Assembly: GCA_050948905.1 (NCBI GenBank)
Contig: JBMNES010000001.1
Location: 1,860,001-1,924,000, forward strand
Length of the DNA stretch: 64,000 nt
Reading direction: 5' to 3'
From: DTKD01 sp050948905
GTDB lineage: Bacteria > Armatimonadota > UBA5829
The notes beneath the pieces are model-generated. The model made no database searches. It saw only the letters and a list, made by a program, of their open reading frames with translations, and had not been told where the DNA came from. The position numbers and the translations under genes are program-made. The stretch's first letter is position 1; each line of letters opens with the position of its first letter. Positions 44,919 to 55,348 of this stretch are shown piece by piece.

Positions 44919-45330
44919 CCTTGTCATTTCGAGCGCCCTTCTCCGTCATTTCGAGCGCAGCGAGAAATCTGCTTTTTCCGATGTCCGAGGTCAGGCGCTC
45001 GAGGTCCGATAAGAAATCTTGGATAGGTGGCAATCTCCCAATTACAAAAATAGATAGGTGGCGATCTCCGAATCGCCACCTCAAACCCGTCCTTCTGCGC
45101 ATAAAACATAGTCCTCCTGCGCTCTCAACACCGTCCATCTTGCGCCTTCAAATGTAGTCATCCTGCGCGAAGTCGCAGGATCACGTTCCGCTTGCGCATC
45201 CCGTGGATTCCGCGACTACGCGGGGAATGACAAACAATATTCCGATATCAGCTCAAACACCATCGTCATTTCGAGCGCAGCGAGAAATCTGCTTTTCCGA
45301 TGTCCGAGGTCAGGCGTTCGAGGTCCGATC
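44919..45330. repeat. Dispersed repeat cluster IV (C, B, B, plus module D, C)
   Basis: Two complete module C copies carry GCGAGAAATCTGC at 44960-44972 and 45280-45292, each with the tail ending GAGGTCCGAT. One degenerate B unit (about 45020-45045) is followed by an intact B hairpin, AGGTGGCGAT/ATCGCCACCT (45056-45081). A further element, here called D, has the hairpin ATCCTGCG/CGCAGGAT (45160-45181) and then CCGCGACTACGCGG, a pattern not seen elsewhere in the window. The stretch 45331-45469 shows a possible TATACT -10 but nothing else. Confidence 0.85.
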
Positions 45331-45469
45331 AGTAATCGTAAGCATTCGACCTTCCGCGTTTTCGCATTCTTCCCTTCCTTCGCCGGCTGCGCCTATTCCC
45401 AATTTACTCATCTTCTGTTATACTTCACTCAAGCTAGCGGCGAGAGAGTAGCTAGGCTGAGGTGACCGT

Positions 45470-45814
45470 ATGGGCATAGAAGAGCACTATGAGCGTGGCT
45501 TAGCCCTGAAACAGGAAGGTCAATATGAGGAGGCCGAGGCGGAGTTTCGAGCCGTCCTCGAACTCGACTCCGAACACGCCGAAGCGCATAGACAGCTTGG
45601 GCTGATCTTTGGCTTTACCGGGTTGTTTGACGAGGCAATCGAGGCGCTTCTCACGGCTGTCCGCCTTGATGCGCTCAATATAGGCGCGCGAAACGACCTT
45701 GCCCTCACCTATTGCATGCTCGGAATGTCAGATGAGGCTAAAGCCGAGTTTGAATTAGTCCTCTCCCTTGATCCGGACAACGACGTCGCTAAAAAGAATA
45801 TGATCTATTTTTAG
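45470..45814 (+). CDS. Small tetratricopeptide-repeat protein
   Basis: A 114-residue protein made almost wholly of three TPR units (for example ERGLALKQEGQYEEAEAEFR, then the A-A-L-D-P pattern in each following repeat). It is cytoplasmic, with no signal peptide. The ATG follows GAGGTGA. The corrinoid reactivation gene begins 18 bases after its stop, so the two are likely co-transcribed. TPR proteins act as protein-binding scaffolds; partner unknown. Confidence 0.85.
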   Translation: MGIEEHYERGLALKQEGQYEEAEAEFRAVLELDSEHAEAHRQLGLIFGFTGLFDEAIEALLTAVRLDALNIGARNDLALTYCMLGMSDEAKAEFELVLSLDPDNDVAKKNMIYF

Positions 45815-45832
45815 ACCCTCTACTGGTTTTAT

Positions 45833-47680
45833 ATGGCAGGCAATGAACAACAGATTTTGGTTAAAGTGACGTTCTTGCCCGACGGGGTAGATGTCTTCGT
45901 CCCGACGGGCACATTGGTCTCCAAGGCCGCTGCTGCGGCAGGCATCCAGATCGAAAGCCCATGCGGAGGGGTAGCCACCTGCGGCAAATGCAGGGTGAAC
46001 GTAGAGGCGGGCTGCAACGAGCCTGCCGAGACCGAAAGAAAGCGCCTCGGAGAAGAGGCAATTGCAGCGGGTACGCGTCTGGCGTGTCAGGCCAGGATAT
46101 CAACCGACGCTATCATCACCGTCCCTGAGACCAGCCGCTCGGTTGTCCAAAAAATACTCAGCGCAGCCTCTCTGCGCGATTGCGCCGTGGTCAGCGGCGT
46201 CGTGAAAACCTACTGCGAGATGACCGCGCCGGAACTCAGCGATGAAACTGCGGAGTTCGAACGCCTTATAAGTGCACAGAATCAACCCATCAAGCCAAAT
46301 TTAAACGTCATTAAGCGCCTCTCTCGCATCTTGCGAGACTCAGATTATCACGTAACCGCCGTCACTTATGACGATCTGCTTATCGCTGTCGAAAAAGGCG
46401 ACACCAGGGATGCCTGCTACGGGATAGCCTACGATCTCGGCAGCACTACAATCGTCGGCTATCTGATGGATCTCAACACCGGAAAAGATGTGTCAGTTGC
46501 GTCGGTGATGAATCCACAGATGGTATACGGCGACGACCTCGTCTCTCGCATCAGCTTTGCGACTACTCAGGAGGGTGGGGCGGGGATTCTTCGCTCAGTT
46601 GTTGTCGAAGCTCTAAACAGGGTAGCCCGTGAAGCAGCCGAATCGGCAGGCATTAATTGCGATAATATCTATAAGGCCACCATCGTCGGCAACACCTGCA
46701 TGACCCATCTTCTTTTGGGCATCGACGCCACCAGCCTTGGCCAGTCTCCTTACGTGCCAAGCGTATGTGCCAGCATAACCCTGCCCGCAGAAGAACTCGG
46801 CCTTAACATATGCCCACAATCCCCTGCGATTATATTGCCAAATGTCGCGGGATTCGTCGGCTCGGACCTCGTAGGAGTCCTGCTTGCCAGCGAATGGCAG
46901 GATAACGGGCGCACACGATTAGCTGTAGACATTGGCACAAACGGCGAGATGGCGCTGCTGCACAACGGTAAGACCTATGCCTGTTCCGCAGCCGCCGGGC
47001 CTGCATTCGAGGGCGCTGGGATAAGCTGCGGAATGCGAGGCGGCCCGGGCGCTATCGACAGCGTCATAATCAATGATTCTGTAAATATCACCACTATAGA
47101 GAATCGCAGGCCGATCGGGTTATGCGGTTCCGGATTAGTCGATGCGGTCGCACAGATGCTAAATGCCGGGATAATCGACGAAAGCGGCAGGATGCTGGCT
47201 CCCGACCAGTCTCAAAATCTGCCGGATGCGCTGCGCGCGCGATTAATCCAAACCGACACGGGCGTAGAGTTCGTTTTGGCGCCAAAAGAAGAATCCGGCA
47301 ACGGAAAAGCGATTACTCTCAAGTCACAGGACATTAGAAAACTGCAACTGGCAAAAGGATCCATACACGCGGCAATCCAAACACTAATCAAAGCCGCTGG
47401 TATTTCCGATGATAACCTTGATGAGATACTGCTGGCGGGTGCTTTTGGTAACTACATCCGTGTAGAAAGCGCCATTCGCATAGGCTTGATCCCATCGATT
47501 CCCATAGACTGCGTGCAATCTGTCGGCAATGCGGCAGGAGCAGGCGCGAGACTAGCGCTGCTCAGCGAGGCGGAGATGGAATATGCTGTTGAGCTTGCGA
47601 AATCTGCTCATCATTTGGAGCTTGCAATCTCGTCGGACTATCATATGGAGCTTATGGAAAGAATGATGTTCCCGGCGTGA
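45833..47680 (+). CDS. Corrinoid activation/regeneration protein (2Fe-2S plus ASKHA, DUF4445)
   Basis: A 615-residue protein of the reductive activator of corrinoid enzymes group (RamA/RACE-like). The N-terminal ferredoxin domain has the 2Fe-2S cysteines ESPCGGVATCGKC and later ACQ. The C-terminal ATPase domain has GIAYDLGSTTIVGYL, VGNTCMTHLLLG, VDIGTNGEMALL and AGAFGNYIRVESA. It should reduce inactive Co(II) corrinoid back to Co(I) with ATP. The corrinoid protein gene lies 148 bases downstream. Confidence 0.92.
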   Translation: MAGNEQQILVKVTFLPDGVDVFVPTGTLVSKAAAAAGIQIESPCGGVATCGKCRVNVEAGCNEPAETERKRLGEEAIAAGTRLACQARISTDAIITVPETSRSVVQKILSAASLRDCAVVSGVVKTYCEMTAPELSDETAEFERLISAQNQPIKPNLNVIKRLSRILRDSDYHVTAVTYDDLLIAVEKGDTRDACYGIAYDLGSTTIVGYLMDLNTGKDVSVASVMNPQMVYGDDLVSRISFATTQEGGAGILRSVVVEALNRVAREAAESAGINCDNIYKATIVGNTCMTHLLLGIDATSLGQSPYVPSVCASITLPAEELGLNICPQSPAIILPNVAGFVGSDLVGVLLASEWQDNGRTRLAVDIGTNGEMALLHNGKTYACSAAAGPAFEGAGISCGMRGGPGAIDSVIINDSVNITTIENRRPIGLCGSGLVDAVAQMLNAGIIDESGRMLAPDQSQNLPDALRARLIQTDTGVEFVLAPKEESGNGKAITLKSQDIRKLQLAKGSIHAAIQTLIKAAGISDDNLDEILLAGAFGNYIRVESAIRIGLIPSIPIDCVQSVGNAAGAGARLALLSEAEMEYAVELAKSAHHLELAISSDYHMELMERMMFPA

Positions 47681-47722
47681 TAGGTTTGCAATTACTTATC
47701 GAGATCAAATTGTTACATTCTA

Positions 47723-47751
47723 TTGCCTATTAAACGCTGGGTGTGTATACT
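47723..47751 (+). promoter_or_regulatory. Promoter of the corrinoid protein gene
   Basis: TTGCCT (47723-47728), spacer 17, TATACT (47746-47751). The leader of about 70 bases has the inverted repeats TTAGCG/CGCTAA and CGCAA/TTGCG, but no cobalamin riboswitch core is recognisable. Confidence 0.6.
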
Positions 47752-47828
47752 TGTTAGCGGTTTCAGTGAAATGTATTTAACATCTCGCTAATGGGCGCAA
47801 TAAGTTGCGTTTCAAGGGAGGAGCAACA

Positions 47829-48464
47829 GTGGCTGATTTAGAAGCTCTGGCGCAAGCCATCATTAACGGTAAGGCTGACGACGCAAAGGCCCTTACGGAA
47901 TCGGCATTGGCCGAAGGGATGGGCGCCAGCGACATCCTCAATAACGGTTTGGTTGCCGGTATGAGTGTTGTCGGTGTAAGGTTCAAAAACAACGAGTTTT
48001 ACGTACCGGAAGTACTCATCGCAGCACGCGCCATGAAGGCGGCAATGGAACTACTCAGACCGCAACTCGCCAGCAGTGGCGTCGAGCCTAAGGGTAAGGT
48101 CGCCATTGGCACGGTTCGCGGGGACTTGCACGATATAGGCAAGAACCTCGTCGCGATGATGCTCGAAGGCGCCGGATTCCAGATAACAGATCTGGGAGTA
48201 GACGTTAAGCCCGAGGTATTTGTCGAGGCAGTCAAGAGTGGATCAGATGTATTGGCTCTCAGTGCATTGCTGACCACCACTATGCCGGCTATGAGCGAGA
48301 CCATAAAGGCGCTTGAAGCTGAGGGCGTTCGAGATAAAGTAGCTGTAATGATCGGCGGCGCTCCGGTGACGCAGAATTATGCGGATGAAATCGGAGCCGA
48401 TGGCTATGCTCCGGATGCGGCCAGCGCCGTTGATACCGCCAAAAAGCTGCTCAACATAGCCTGA
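47829..48464 (+). CDS. Methyltransferase-associated corrinoid (B12-binding) protein
   Basis: A 211-residue protein of the MtaC/MtbC/MttC type that carries the methyl group on cobalt between a substrate methyltransferase and a second one. The N-terminal four-helix cap (AQAIINGKADDAKALTESAL) is followed by the Rossmann B12 domain with the DxHxxG motif in RGDLHDIGKNLV, GADGYAPDA near the end, and SALLTTTMP. The start GTG follows GGGAGGAG; an earlier in-frame codon at 47805 lacks a ribosome site. No substrate methyltransferase gene is adjacent, though its activator lies upstream. Confidence 0.92.
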   Translation: MADLEALAQAIINGKADDAKALTESALAEGMGASDILNNGLVAGMSVVGVRFKNNEFYVPEVLIAARAMKAAMELLRPQLASSGVEPKGKVAIGTVRGDLHDIGKNLVAMMLEGAGFQITDLGVDVKPEVFVEAVKSGSDVLALSALLTTTMPAMSETIKALEAEGVRDKVAVMIGGAPVTQNYADEIGADGYAPDAASAVDTAKKLLNIA

Positions 48465-48599
48465 CGCTGCGCGTAGTCCCGCTTCGTCGGAAAGCTGTGC
48501 AGGAACTCCGCTGCGGATTTATTCGTAATGCAGGGGTGGGCCGTGCGTTCGCCTCTGCATTCATCGTTTTACCTATGCCAATTTGGGAGGCACCAGCCA

Positions 48600-49046
48600 T
48601 TGGAAGGCAATCTGACTTCGCGAACATTTCTACTGTTGCTCTTTAGCATAACGCTTGGCAGCTTCGGTCAGATATGTCTGAAAGTGGGGATGACTGCCTC
48701 TAAGGTTGCCGATTCCGCACAACCCACCTCTTTAATCAATACACTAATCTCATTGTTAGGCTCAATGGCGCAGCCTTACGTCCTTCTTGGTCTAGCGCTA
48801 TATGTCATAAGCACCATCACCTGGCTTCTACTGCTAAGTAAGGTCAGGCTGAGTGTGGCCTATCCTATGATCAGCATCAGCTATGTATTCGTAGTTATCC
48901 TGTCCGCCATCCTTCTTAAAGAGAGCGTGGCCTGGAGCAAAGCTGTACCGGGGTTGGTACTAATATCCGGCGGGGTGTCATTTATAGGCTTGGGGCTGGG
49001 AAGAATGACCGGCAAGCAGCCAGAATCATCAGGGGATCAACTCTAG
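48600..49046 (+). CDS. Small four-helix transporter, SMR/EamA-like (first of a pair)
   Basis: A 148-residue membrane protein with four helices of the small multidrug resistance/EamA half-size type (related to ArnE/ArnF lipid flippase subunits). The motif KVRLSVAYPMISISYVFVV is shared with the next gene. TTG 48600 is chosen as start because GGGAGG precedes it and it gives the same opening, EGNLT, as the downstream paralogue. The longer reading frame from 48528 adds a non-membrane stretch. Stop and next start share one base (TAGTG). Confidence 0.85.
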   Translation: MEGNLTSRTFLLLLFSITLGSFGQICLKVGMTASKVADSAQPTSLINTLISLLGSMAQPYVLLGLALYVISTITWLLLLSKVRLSVAYPMISISYVFVVILSAILLKESVAWSKAVPGLVLISGGVSFIGLGLGRMTGKQPESSGDQL

Positions 49047-49441
49047 TGGAAGGCAATCTCACAATCACCTCGTTCGGGTTGATATGTGCGTTCGTCACTT
49101 TGGCCAGCATCGGCCAGATATTTATAAAAAAGAGTGTCAGCAACGGCTCTTTGGTCGGCGACTCCATCGGCCGAACCTTGGCAAACATATTCGGAGTCGC
49201 CAAAAATCCCAACGCTATTATCGGTTTCGGCCTGTATGTGGTTAGCACGTTCATCTGGCTTTTGGTGCTCGGCAAGGTGAGATTAAGCGTAGCATACCCG
49301 ATGATGAGCCTCAGTTATTTCCTGGTCGTGCTCCTGTCGGCGGCGGTGCTGAAGGAGAGAGTAGACAAAAAGTATGCTGCTATCGGCCTGCTGTTAATCG
49401 CGGCCGGGGTGGCTTTTGTCGGGTTGGGAATGGGTCGATAG
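49046..49441 (+). CDS. Small four-helix transporter, SMR/EamA-like (second of a pair)
   Basis: A 131-residue paralogue of the preceding protein, starting at GTG with EGNLTITSFG, four helices, and the block GKVRLSVAYPMMSLSYFLVV. Two adjacent, coupled, diverged copies suggest an obligate heterodimer like ArnE-ArnF or EbrA-EbrB. The following large membrane proteins make a polyprenyl- or lipid-linked sugar substrate plausible, by context only. Confidence 0.86.
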   Translation: MEGNLTITSFGLICAFVTLASIGQIFIKKSVSNGSLVGDSIGRTLANIFGVAKNPNAIIGFGLYVVSTFIWLLVLGKVRLSVAYPMMSLSYFLVVLLSAAVLKERVDKKYAAIGLLLIAAGVAFVGLGMGR

Positions 49442-49453
49442 ACGTTCAAAGGG

Positions 49454-51565
49454 GTGTTTGAAACGGGCAATCCCAAACTACGGCGGTGGCTGCCGTACCT
49501 GTTATTTGCGGCTCTGGTGCTCGGTTTCCTGTGGAAGCCCATCTTCACGGGCAAGGCGTTGCTGCCTGGGGATTACCTGGCACAGATGCATCCGTGGTCG
49601 TCTGTCGTCAAAGCCCCCGATCCCGCCCCCCAGTGGAATCCGCTCCACTGGGATGCTATCTCTCAATTTTATCCCTGGCGGGTATTATATTCCCAGTCGA
49701 TCCGCTCCGGCCACTTTCCGTTTTCCAATCCCTACCAGTTCTCAGGCACACCATTTCAGGCCAACGGACAATCCGCGTGTCTATATCCGTTAAACTTTAT
49801 ATTCATAATCTTTAACACGATCACCGCGTTCACCATCTTCGCTGCCCTGCACTTATTCCTCGCGCAGGTCTTTATGTACTGGCTGATGCGCGAACTTAAA
49901 GCCGAGCAATTCGGCTCGTTACTGGCCGCAATTATATTCACATTCTCCGCTTTTATGGTGCTGTGGCTGGAGCTACCCACATTCATAAGCGTCGCAGTCT
50001 GGCTACCCCTCGCGTTTTTACTGGTGCATAGAGCGGCGGCACAAAAATCACTTTTCTGGGGAATGCTCAGCGGGGCGACTTTAGCGATGAGCTTCCTGGC
50101 AGGCCACTTGCAAATTGCTCTTTATGTCTCTTTAGCAATCGGGTTTTGGTGGATATGGAAAATAGCCGAATCGCTGGTTTCCGAACGCGATCTCCGGACT
50201 GCTCTCAAAATCTTCGTCTCGATGTTGGGGTGCATTGTAATCGCTGGTATGATCTCTGCGCCTCAGGTTCTGCCCTCGCAGCAACTCGCCGCTCACTCGC
50301 ACAGGGTGCGTGAGGTCACCGAGTTCGGCTATCAATCCTTTGTAGGCAACGCCCTGCCCACATATCGCTTGATAACCGCATTTGCGCCGTGGTTTTATGG
50401 AGACCCGAGCCAAAACAACTACATATTATTGGGCCGAATGCCGGATAGTGGCCACGTCGGCAGCGCGGCGGACTATATGGAATACGGTATGTACGCTGGC
50501 GTTTTGCCGCTGTTCCTGGCTGTGGCAGCGCTATGGTCGATCAAAAAGAAGCCGATAGCCTTCTTCACCACCCTTACCATTCTCGCAATTCTGATCGCCA
50601 CCGGCACGCCTCTAAACCGACTTCTCTACTTCCATGTGCCAGGCATATCCGCGCTCGGAGGCCCTAACCGCATTTTGTTGCTATATCTATTCGGAATCGC
50701 GACCCTTGCCGGCTTTGGTGCGGACTGGTTTGTGGGGCAGAGAGAAGGTATTGTCGCCTACTTTGGGCGTAGAATACCTGTTTCGCAGTTTGTATTTTGT
50801 GCAGTCGGTCTTGCAATTTGCGTCTTTTACGCGCTTTCGTCTAACCTCGCGTTGCAAACGACAGATAAAATCGAAAATTATTCCGCCCTCATATTCGCCG
50901 GATTCTTCTCGGCTGCTTTTGTGTTACTCTTTCTCAGATCCAAGGCGACAATATCCCGCAATCTATTCGCAGGTCTGACCATCGCCATCGTGATTGTCGA
51001 CCTGTTCGTGTTCGGCATCAACTTCAACCCCACCTGTGAGCGCTCAAAAGTATACCCGGACACGCCTTTAACCAATGAGCTGAAGCGGCTCACCCAAAAC
51101 GGGGAGAAAATCGCGCCAATAAACTCCCAGTGGAGCCTTTTCACCACCCCAACTCACGCCATCCTGCCTCCGAACGCGGCCATTGTCTACGGGCTTCACG
51201 ACGTGCAGGGCTACGATTCGTTGTTCACAAAGCGATATCAGCAACTACTCACCGATATCGAAGGCGTCGATCCCAGTCCGCCTGAGAATGGCAACATCCT
51301 TTTCGTTCGCCGTTATACGCCCGAACTGGCTACCCTGGCACCCTATGCCCTCAGCCTGCATGCCATAGACGACGAAAAAGCAACCCTGGTTAAAACAATC
51401 GACGGGGTTCATATTTATAAGCTCTCAGGCGAAAAGACAAATGTGCCACAATATGAACCTGCATCGTTCCGTCTGGGGTTATATTTGATGCTGATCGGGG
51501 TGGGGATACTGGCAATAGTCGGCATATCTCATCGATGGTTGTATAAAAATAAAGTGCAATGCTAG
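49454..51565 (+). CDS. YfhO-like GT-C membrane protein
   Basis: A 703-residue protein with about 13 membrane helices. The first outer loop has LLPGDYLAQMHPW and HWDAISQFYPWRVLYSQSI, followed by NPYQFSGTPFQANGQSACLYP, a pattern of YfhO-type membrane proteins implicated in lipoteichoic acid or glycan modification. Start is GTG at 49454 after AAAGGGG. It overlaps the next membrane gene by seven bases. The soluble C-terminal part lies outside the membrane. Confidence 0.82.
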   Translation: MFETGNPKLRRWLPYLLFAALVLGFLWKPIFTGKALLPGDYLAQMHPWSSVVKAPDPAPQWNPLHWDAISQFYPWRVLYSQSIRSGHFPFSNPYQFSGTPFQANGQSACLYPLNFIFIIFNTITAFTIFAALHLFLAQVFMYWLMRELKAEQFGSLLAAIIFTFSAFMVLWLELPTFISVAVWLPLAFLLVHRAAAQKSLFWGMLSGATLAMSFLAGHLQIALYVSLAIGFWWIWKIAESLVSERDLRTALKIFVSMLGCIVIAGMISAPQVLPSQQLAAHSHRVREVTEFGYQSFVGNALPTYRLITAFAPWFYGDPSQNNYILLGRMPDSGHVGSAADYMEYGMYAGVLPLFLAVAALWSIKKKPIAFFTTLTILAILIATGTPLNRLLYFHVPGISALGGPNRILLLYLFGIATLAGFGADWFVGQREGIVAYFGRRIPVSQFVFCAVGLAICVFYALSSNLALQTTDKIENYSALIFAGFFSAAFVLLFLRSKATISRNLFAGLTIAIVIVDLFVFGINFNPTCERSKVYPDTPLTNELKRLTQNGEKIAPINSQWSLFTTPTHAILPPNAAIVYGLHDVQGYDSLFTKRYQQLLTDIEGVDPSPPENGNILFVRRYTPELATLAPYALSLHAIDDEKATLVKTIDGVHIYKLSGEKTNVPQYEPASFRLGLYLMLIGVGILAIVGISHRWLYKNKVQC

Positions 51566-53157
51566 ACAAATCTAAACACAGCGACTTCAAATGGGTGTTT
51601 ATATGGGCGATTATAATCGTCCTGCTCTCCAGCCTGCCTTATATCTGGGGTTATTTCATCGCGCCATCTGGCTACTCGTTCACCGGCCTCACGCACAACA
51701 TCGACGACGGAGCGGTGTACCTGTCCTGGATGCGCCAGGCCGCCGACGGCCACTTCTTCCAGCGCAATCTATTCACCAGCGAACCTCAGCCTGCCAGGCA
51801 ATTTAACCTGTTATTTCTTGCGATGGGGTGGTGTGCTGCCATTTGCCATCTGCCACTCATCGCTGTCTTTCATCTGTTCAGGATTGTATTAGGAATCGCC
51901 TTAATCTTATGCTTGTGGCAGTTCTCAAAACTGTTTCTAGCCGATGAAGCCTCCCGCCGCATATTTATTCCACTGGTCGGCCTGTCGGCAGGAATAGGAT
52001 GGATGTTTCCAAACGCCTCAGCCCCAACCGGCCCAGTCGATATCTGGCAGCCGGAGGCCATTACTTTTCTATCAATCTACCTGAACCCTCTATTCCTCGC
52101 GGGCCTGCTGCTTATGGTCGGCGCGCTGTACTGGCTGGAGCTGGCTCGCAGAGAGGGCAAAGCTAAATACGCAGCCTATGCCGGGTTTCATCTACTGATA
52201 CTCGGCAACGTGCACACCTACGACGTCCTAACAGTAGCCTGCATCTGGCTCTGCCTGCTGATATACCAGTTCATTTCAAAGCAATCAAGAGCCGAATTGT
52301 TCAGAACCATAAAACTCAGCGCACTCACCGCCATAATCGCAGCCCCATCGACCGCCTATCAATTCTGGGTCTATGCAGGTGATCCCATCTATCGCGCCCG
52401 CGCCAACACCTCCATCAGTTCCCCGCCGCTATTATCTTTCATCCTCGGCTACGGCCTGGTCCTCGTCGTGGCCATCGCAGCCGTATGGATGATGAAAAAA
52501 GCTAAACTCATCAATTCAGCCGTCTCTCTTCCCATAGTCTGGAGCATCGTCGGCTTCGCGATCCCATATATCCCCATCGCCCAGCAACGCAAACTCGTTA
52601 TGGGGTTGCACATCCCGCTTTGCATCCTCTGCGCATACGCACTGAGCCTCCTGATAACCCGCATTCCCACCATCATAAGCCGACTAACACTGGCCTTGAT
52701 CATCGCTATCACCGCGATATCCAATGTGAATTTCACTGTCAACGATATGACTCTGCTCACCCAGGGCAGAACCGTCACACACTATCCGGCATATTTAACC
52801 GATCATCAACTCGCAGCGATGCGCTATTTGCATCTGCACGCCAAACCGGACGACACCATTTTTGCCGGGCCTGCTTTCTCTCTCTTTGTCCCAGCCTGCA
52901 CAGGCGATCAGGTCTACTACGGCCACTGGAGCGAGACCCCGGACTACTCCGGCAAACTTGCGGACTGGGCCTCACTGTCGAATATCACGCTTCCCGACGA
53001 CTGTTGGATCGATATTGTGACCGGTGCTATCAAGAAAGGCTACTACGTCTCCGAGCACCCCAGTTTCGACATTCGCCCCGCACTTGCAGATCGATTCTCC
53101 CCTTGTTTCACCAGCGGAGATGTCAAAATCTACCGCCTGAGCCCAATCGGCAAATAA
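51559..53157 (+). CDS. Polytopic membrane protein, probable GT-C type
   Basis: A 532-residue protein with about ten membrane helices. The first loop, HNIDDGAVYLSWMRQAADGHFF, carries acidic residues at the place where GT-C glycosyltransferases bind the donor phosphate, but I recognise no named family. It overlaps the YfhO-like gene by seven bases and ends the operon; the rRNA promoter begins 26 bases after its stop. Likely a surface glycan assembly protein, by context and topology only. Confidence 0.75.
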   Translation: MLDKSKHSDFKWVFIWAIIIVLLSSLPYIWGYFIAPSGYSFTGLTHNIDDGAVYLSWMRQAADGHFFQRNLFTSEPQPARQFNLLFLAMGWCAAICHLPLIAVFHLFRIVLGIALILCLWQFSKLFLADEASRRIFIPLVGLSAGIGWMFPNASAPTGPVDIWQPEAITFLSIYLNPLFLAGLLLMVGALYWLELARREGKAKYAAYAGFHLLILGNVHTYDVLTVACIWLCLLIYQFISKQSRAELFRTIKLSALTAIIAAPSTAYQFWVYAGDPIYRARANTSISSPPLLSFILGYGLVLVVAIAAVWMMKKAKLINSAVSLPIVWSIVGFAIPYIPIAQQRKLVMGLHIPLCILCAYALSLLITRIPTIISRLTLALIIAITAISNVNFTVNDMTLLTQGRTVTHYPAYLTDHQLAAMRYLHLHAKPDDTIFAGPAFSLFVPACTGDQVYYGHWSETPDYSGKLADWASLSNITLPDDCWIDIVTGAIKKGYYVSEHPSFDIRPALADRFSPCFTSGDVKIYRLSPIGK

Positions 53158-53182
53158 TCTGCAAAATATTTCCGCAAAGTGG

Positions 53183-53211
53183 TTGACAGAGTTCTGTGAC
53201 GATGGTATCAT
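53183..53211 (+). promoter_or_regulatory. 16S rRNA promoter
   Basis: TTGACA (53183-53188), spacer 17, TATCAT (53206-53211). It lies about 180 bases ahead of the mature 16S 5' end, typical of an rrn leader. Confidence 0.75.
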
Positions 53212-53253
53212 TAACCTCGCGCCTGGGGGTTAATTCTTCTCCTGGCGCGGTAT

Positions 53254-53280
53254 GTTCTTTGAAAACTGTATAGTGTGAGC
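53254..53280 (+). other. 16S leader: boxA-like element and 5' arm of the processing stem
   Basis: A boxA-like antitermination sequence (TGTTCTTTGAAAAC) overlaps the 5' arm of a long stem whose other arm is at 54992-55018; 25 of 27 positions pair. This should form the double-stranded RNase III target that releases pre-16S rRNA. Confidence 0.8.
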
Positions 53281-53390
53281 GTGCAAATGAGTTTCAGCAA
53301 AATTATGCATCTGTGCTTATTTATGTAGGTGCAGATAAGGATCTCTCTTTTGTCTTTCATCAGCTTTTGGCTGTATGATATAGATTTCTT

Positions 53391-54913
<1,523 letters not shown>

Positions 54914-54991
54914 ATTATGCAGGTTAATTGATTGGAAGCCTGGCTTCCAATACAAACATAACCTACAAATCTTAGGTCGGTCTCATTTACC

Positions 54992-55018
54992 GCTCACACT
55001 ATTCAGTCTTCAAAGAAC
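54992..55018 (+). other. 16S trailer: 3' arm of the processing stem
   Basis: Complementary to 53254-53280 at 25 of 27 positions. An additional hairpin, ATTGGAAG/CTTCCAAT, lies between the mature 3' end and this arm (about 54933-54954). Confidence 0.8.
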
Positions 55019-55021
55019 AGG

Positions 55022-55046
55022 GGGCTGGAGAGATCCAGCCCTTTTT
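55022..55046 (+). terminator. Terminator of the 16S-only rRNA unit
   Basis: A perfect 8-bp stem GGGCTGGA/TCCAGCCC with loop GAGA, followed by TTTTT, beginning four bases after the processing stem. It closes the transcript before any 23S gene. Confidence 0.92.
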
Positions 55047-55139
55047 CTTGGCAAGAGGAGGCTAAAAATAGGTCCTCTGGAAACCAGGCAGCATACGCAG
55101 ATACAGCCTGCACAGACCTGTGATTGGACGCAAATCTTC

Positions 55140-55168
55140 TTGCCTGTCGAACGGTGAATTGGTATAAT
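55140..55168 (+). promoter_or_regulatory. tRNA-Glu promoter
   Basis: TTGCCT (55140-55145), spacer 17, TATAAT (55163-55168), 11 bases ahead of the tRNA 5' end. Confidence 0.78.
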
Positions 55169-55178
55169 ATATTAACGC

Positions 55179-55253
55179 GGCGCCATGGTGCATCGGTTAG
55201 CACGCGGCTCTTTCAAGGCCGAGAGAGGGGTTCAACTCCCCTTGGCGCCGCCA
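55179..55253 (+). tRNA. tRNA-Glu (TTC anticodon)
   Basis: A 75-base tRNA with acceptor stem GGCGCCA/TGGCGCC, discriminator G and an encoded CCA. The anticodon arm CGGCT-CTTTCAA-GGCCG gives anticodon TTC (Glu). The T arm is AGGGG-TTCAACT-CCCCT. It is transcribed from its own promoter downstream of the 16S terminator. Confidence 0.97.
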
Positions 55254-55348
55254 GGCCTTCCCTCCACCCCAACCTACCCACGAGAAGGTATCTCCCCCCT
55301 TATATTTAAGTTACTTTTAGTGCATCGGCTAGTTTCGCGGGAGGCAAT

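Noticed and set aside
47681..47828. Cobalamin riboswitch before the corrinoid protein gene
   Set aside because: The leader is short and has only simple inverted repeats, without the B12-box.
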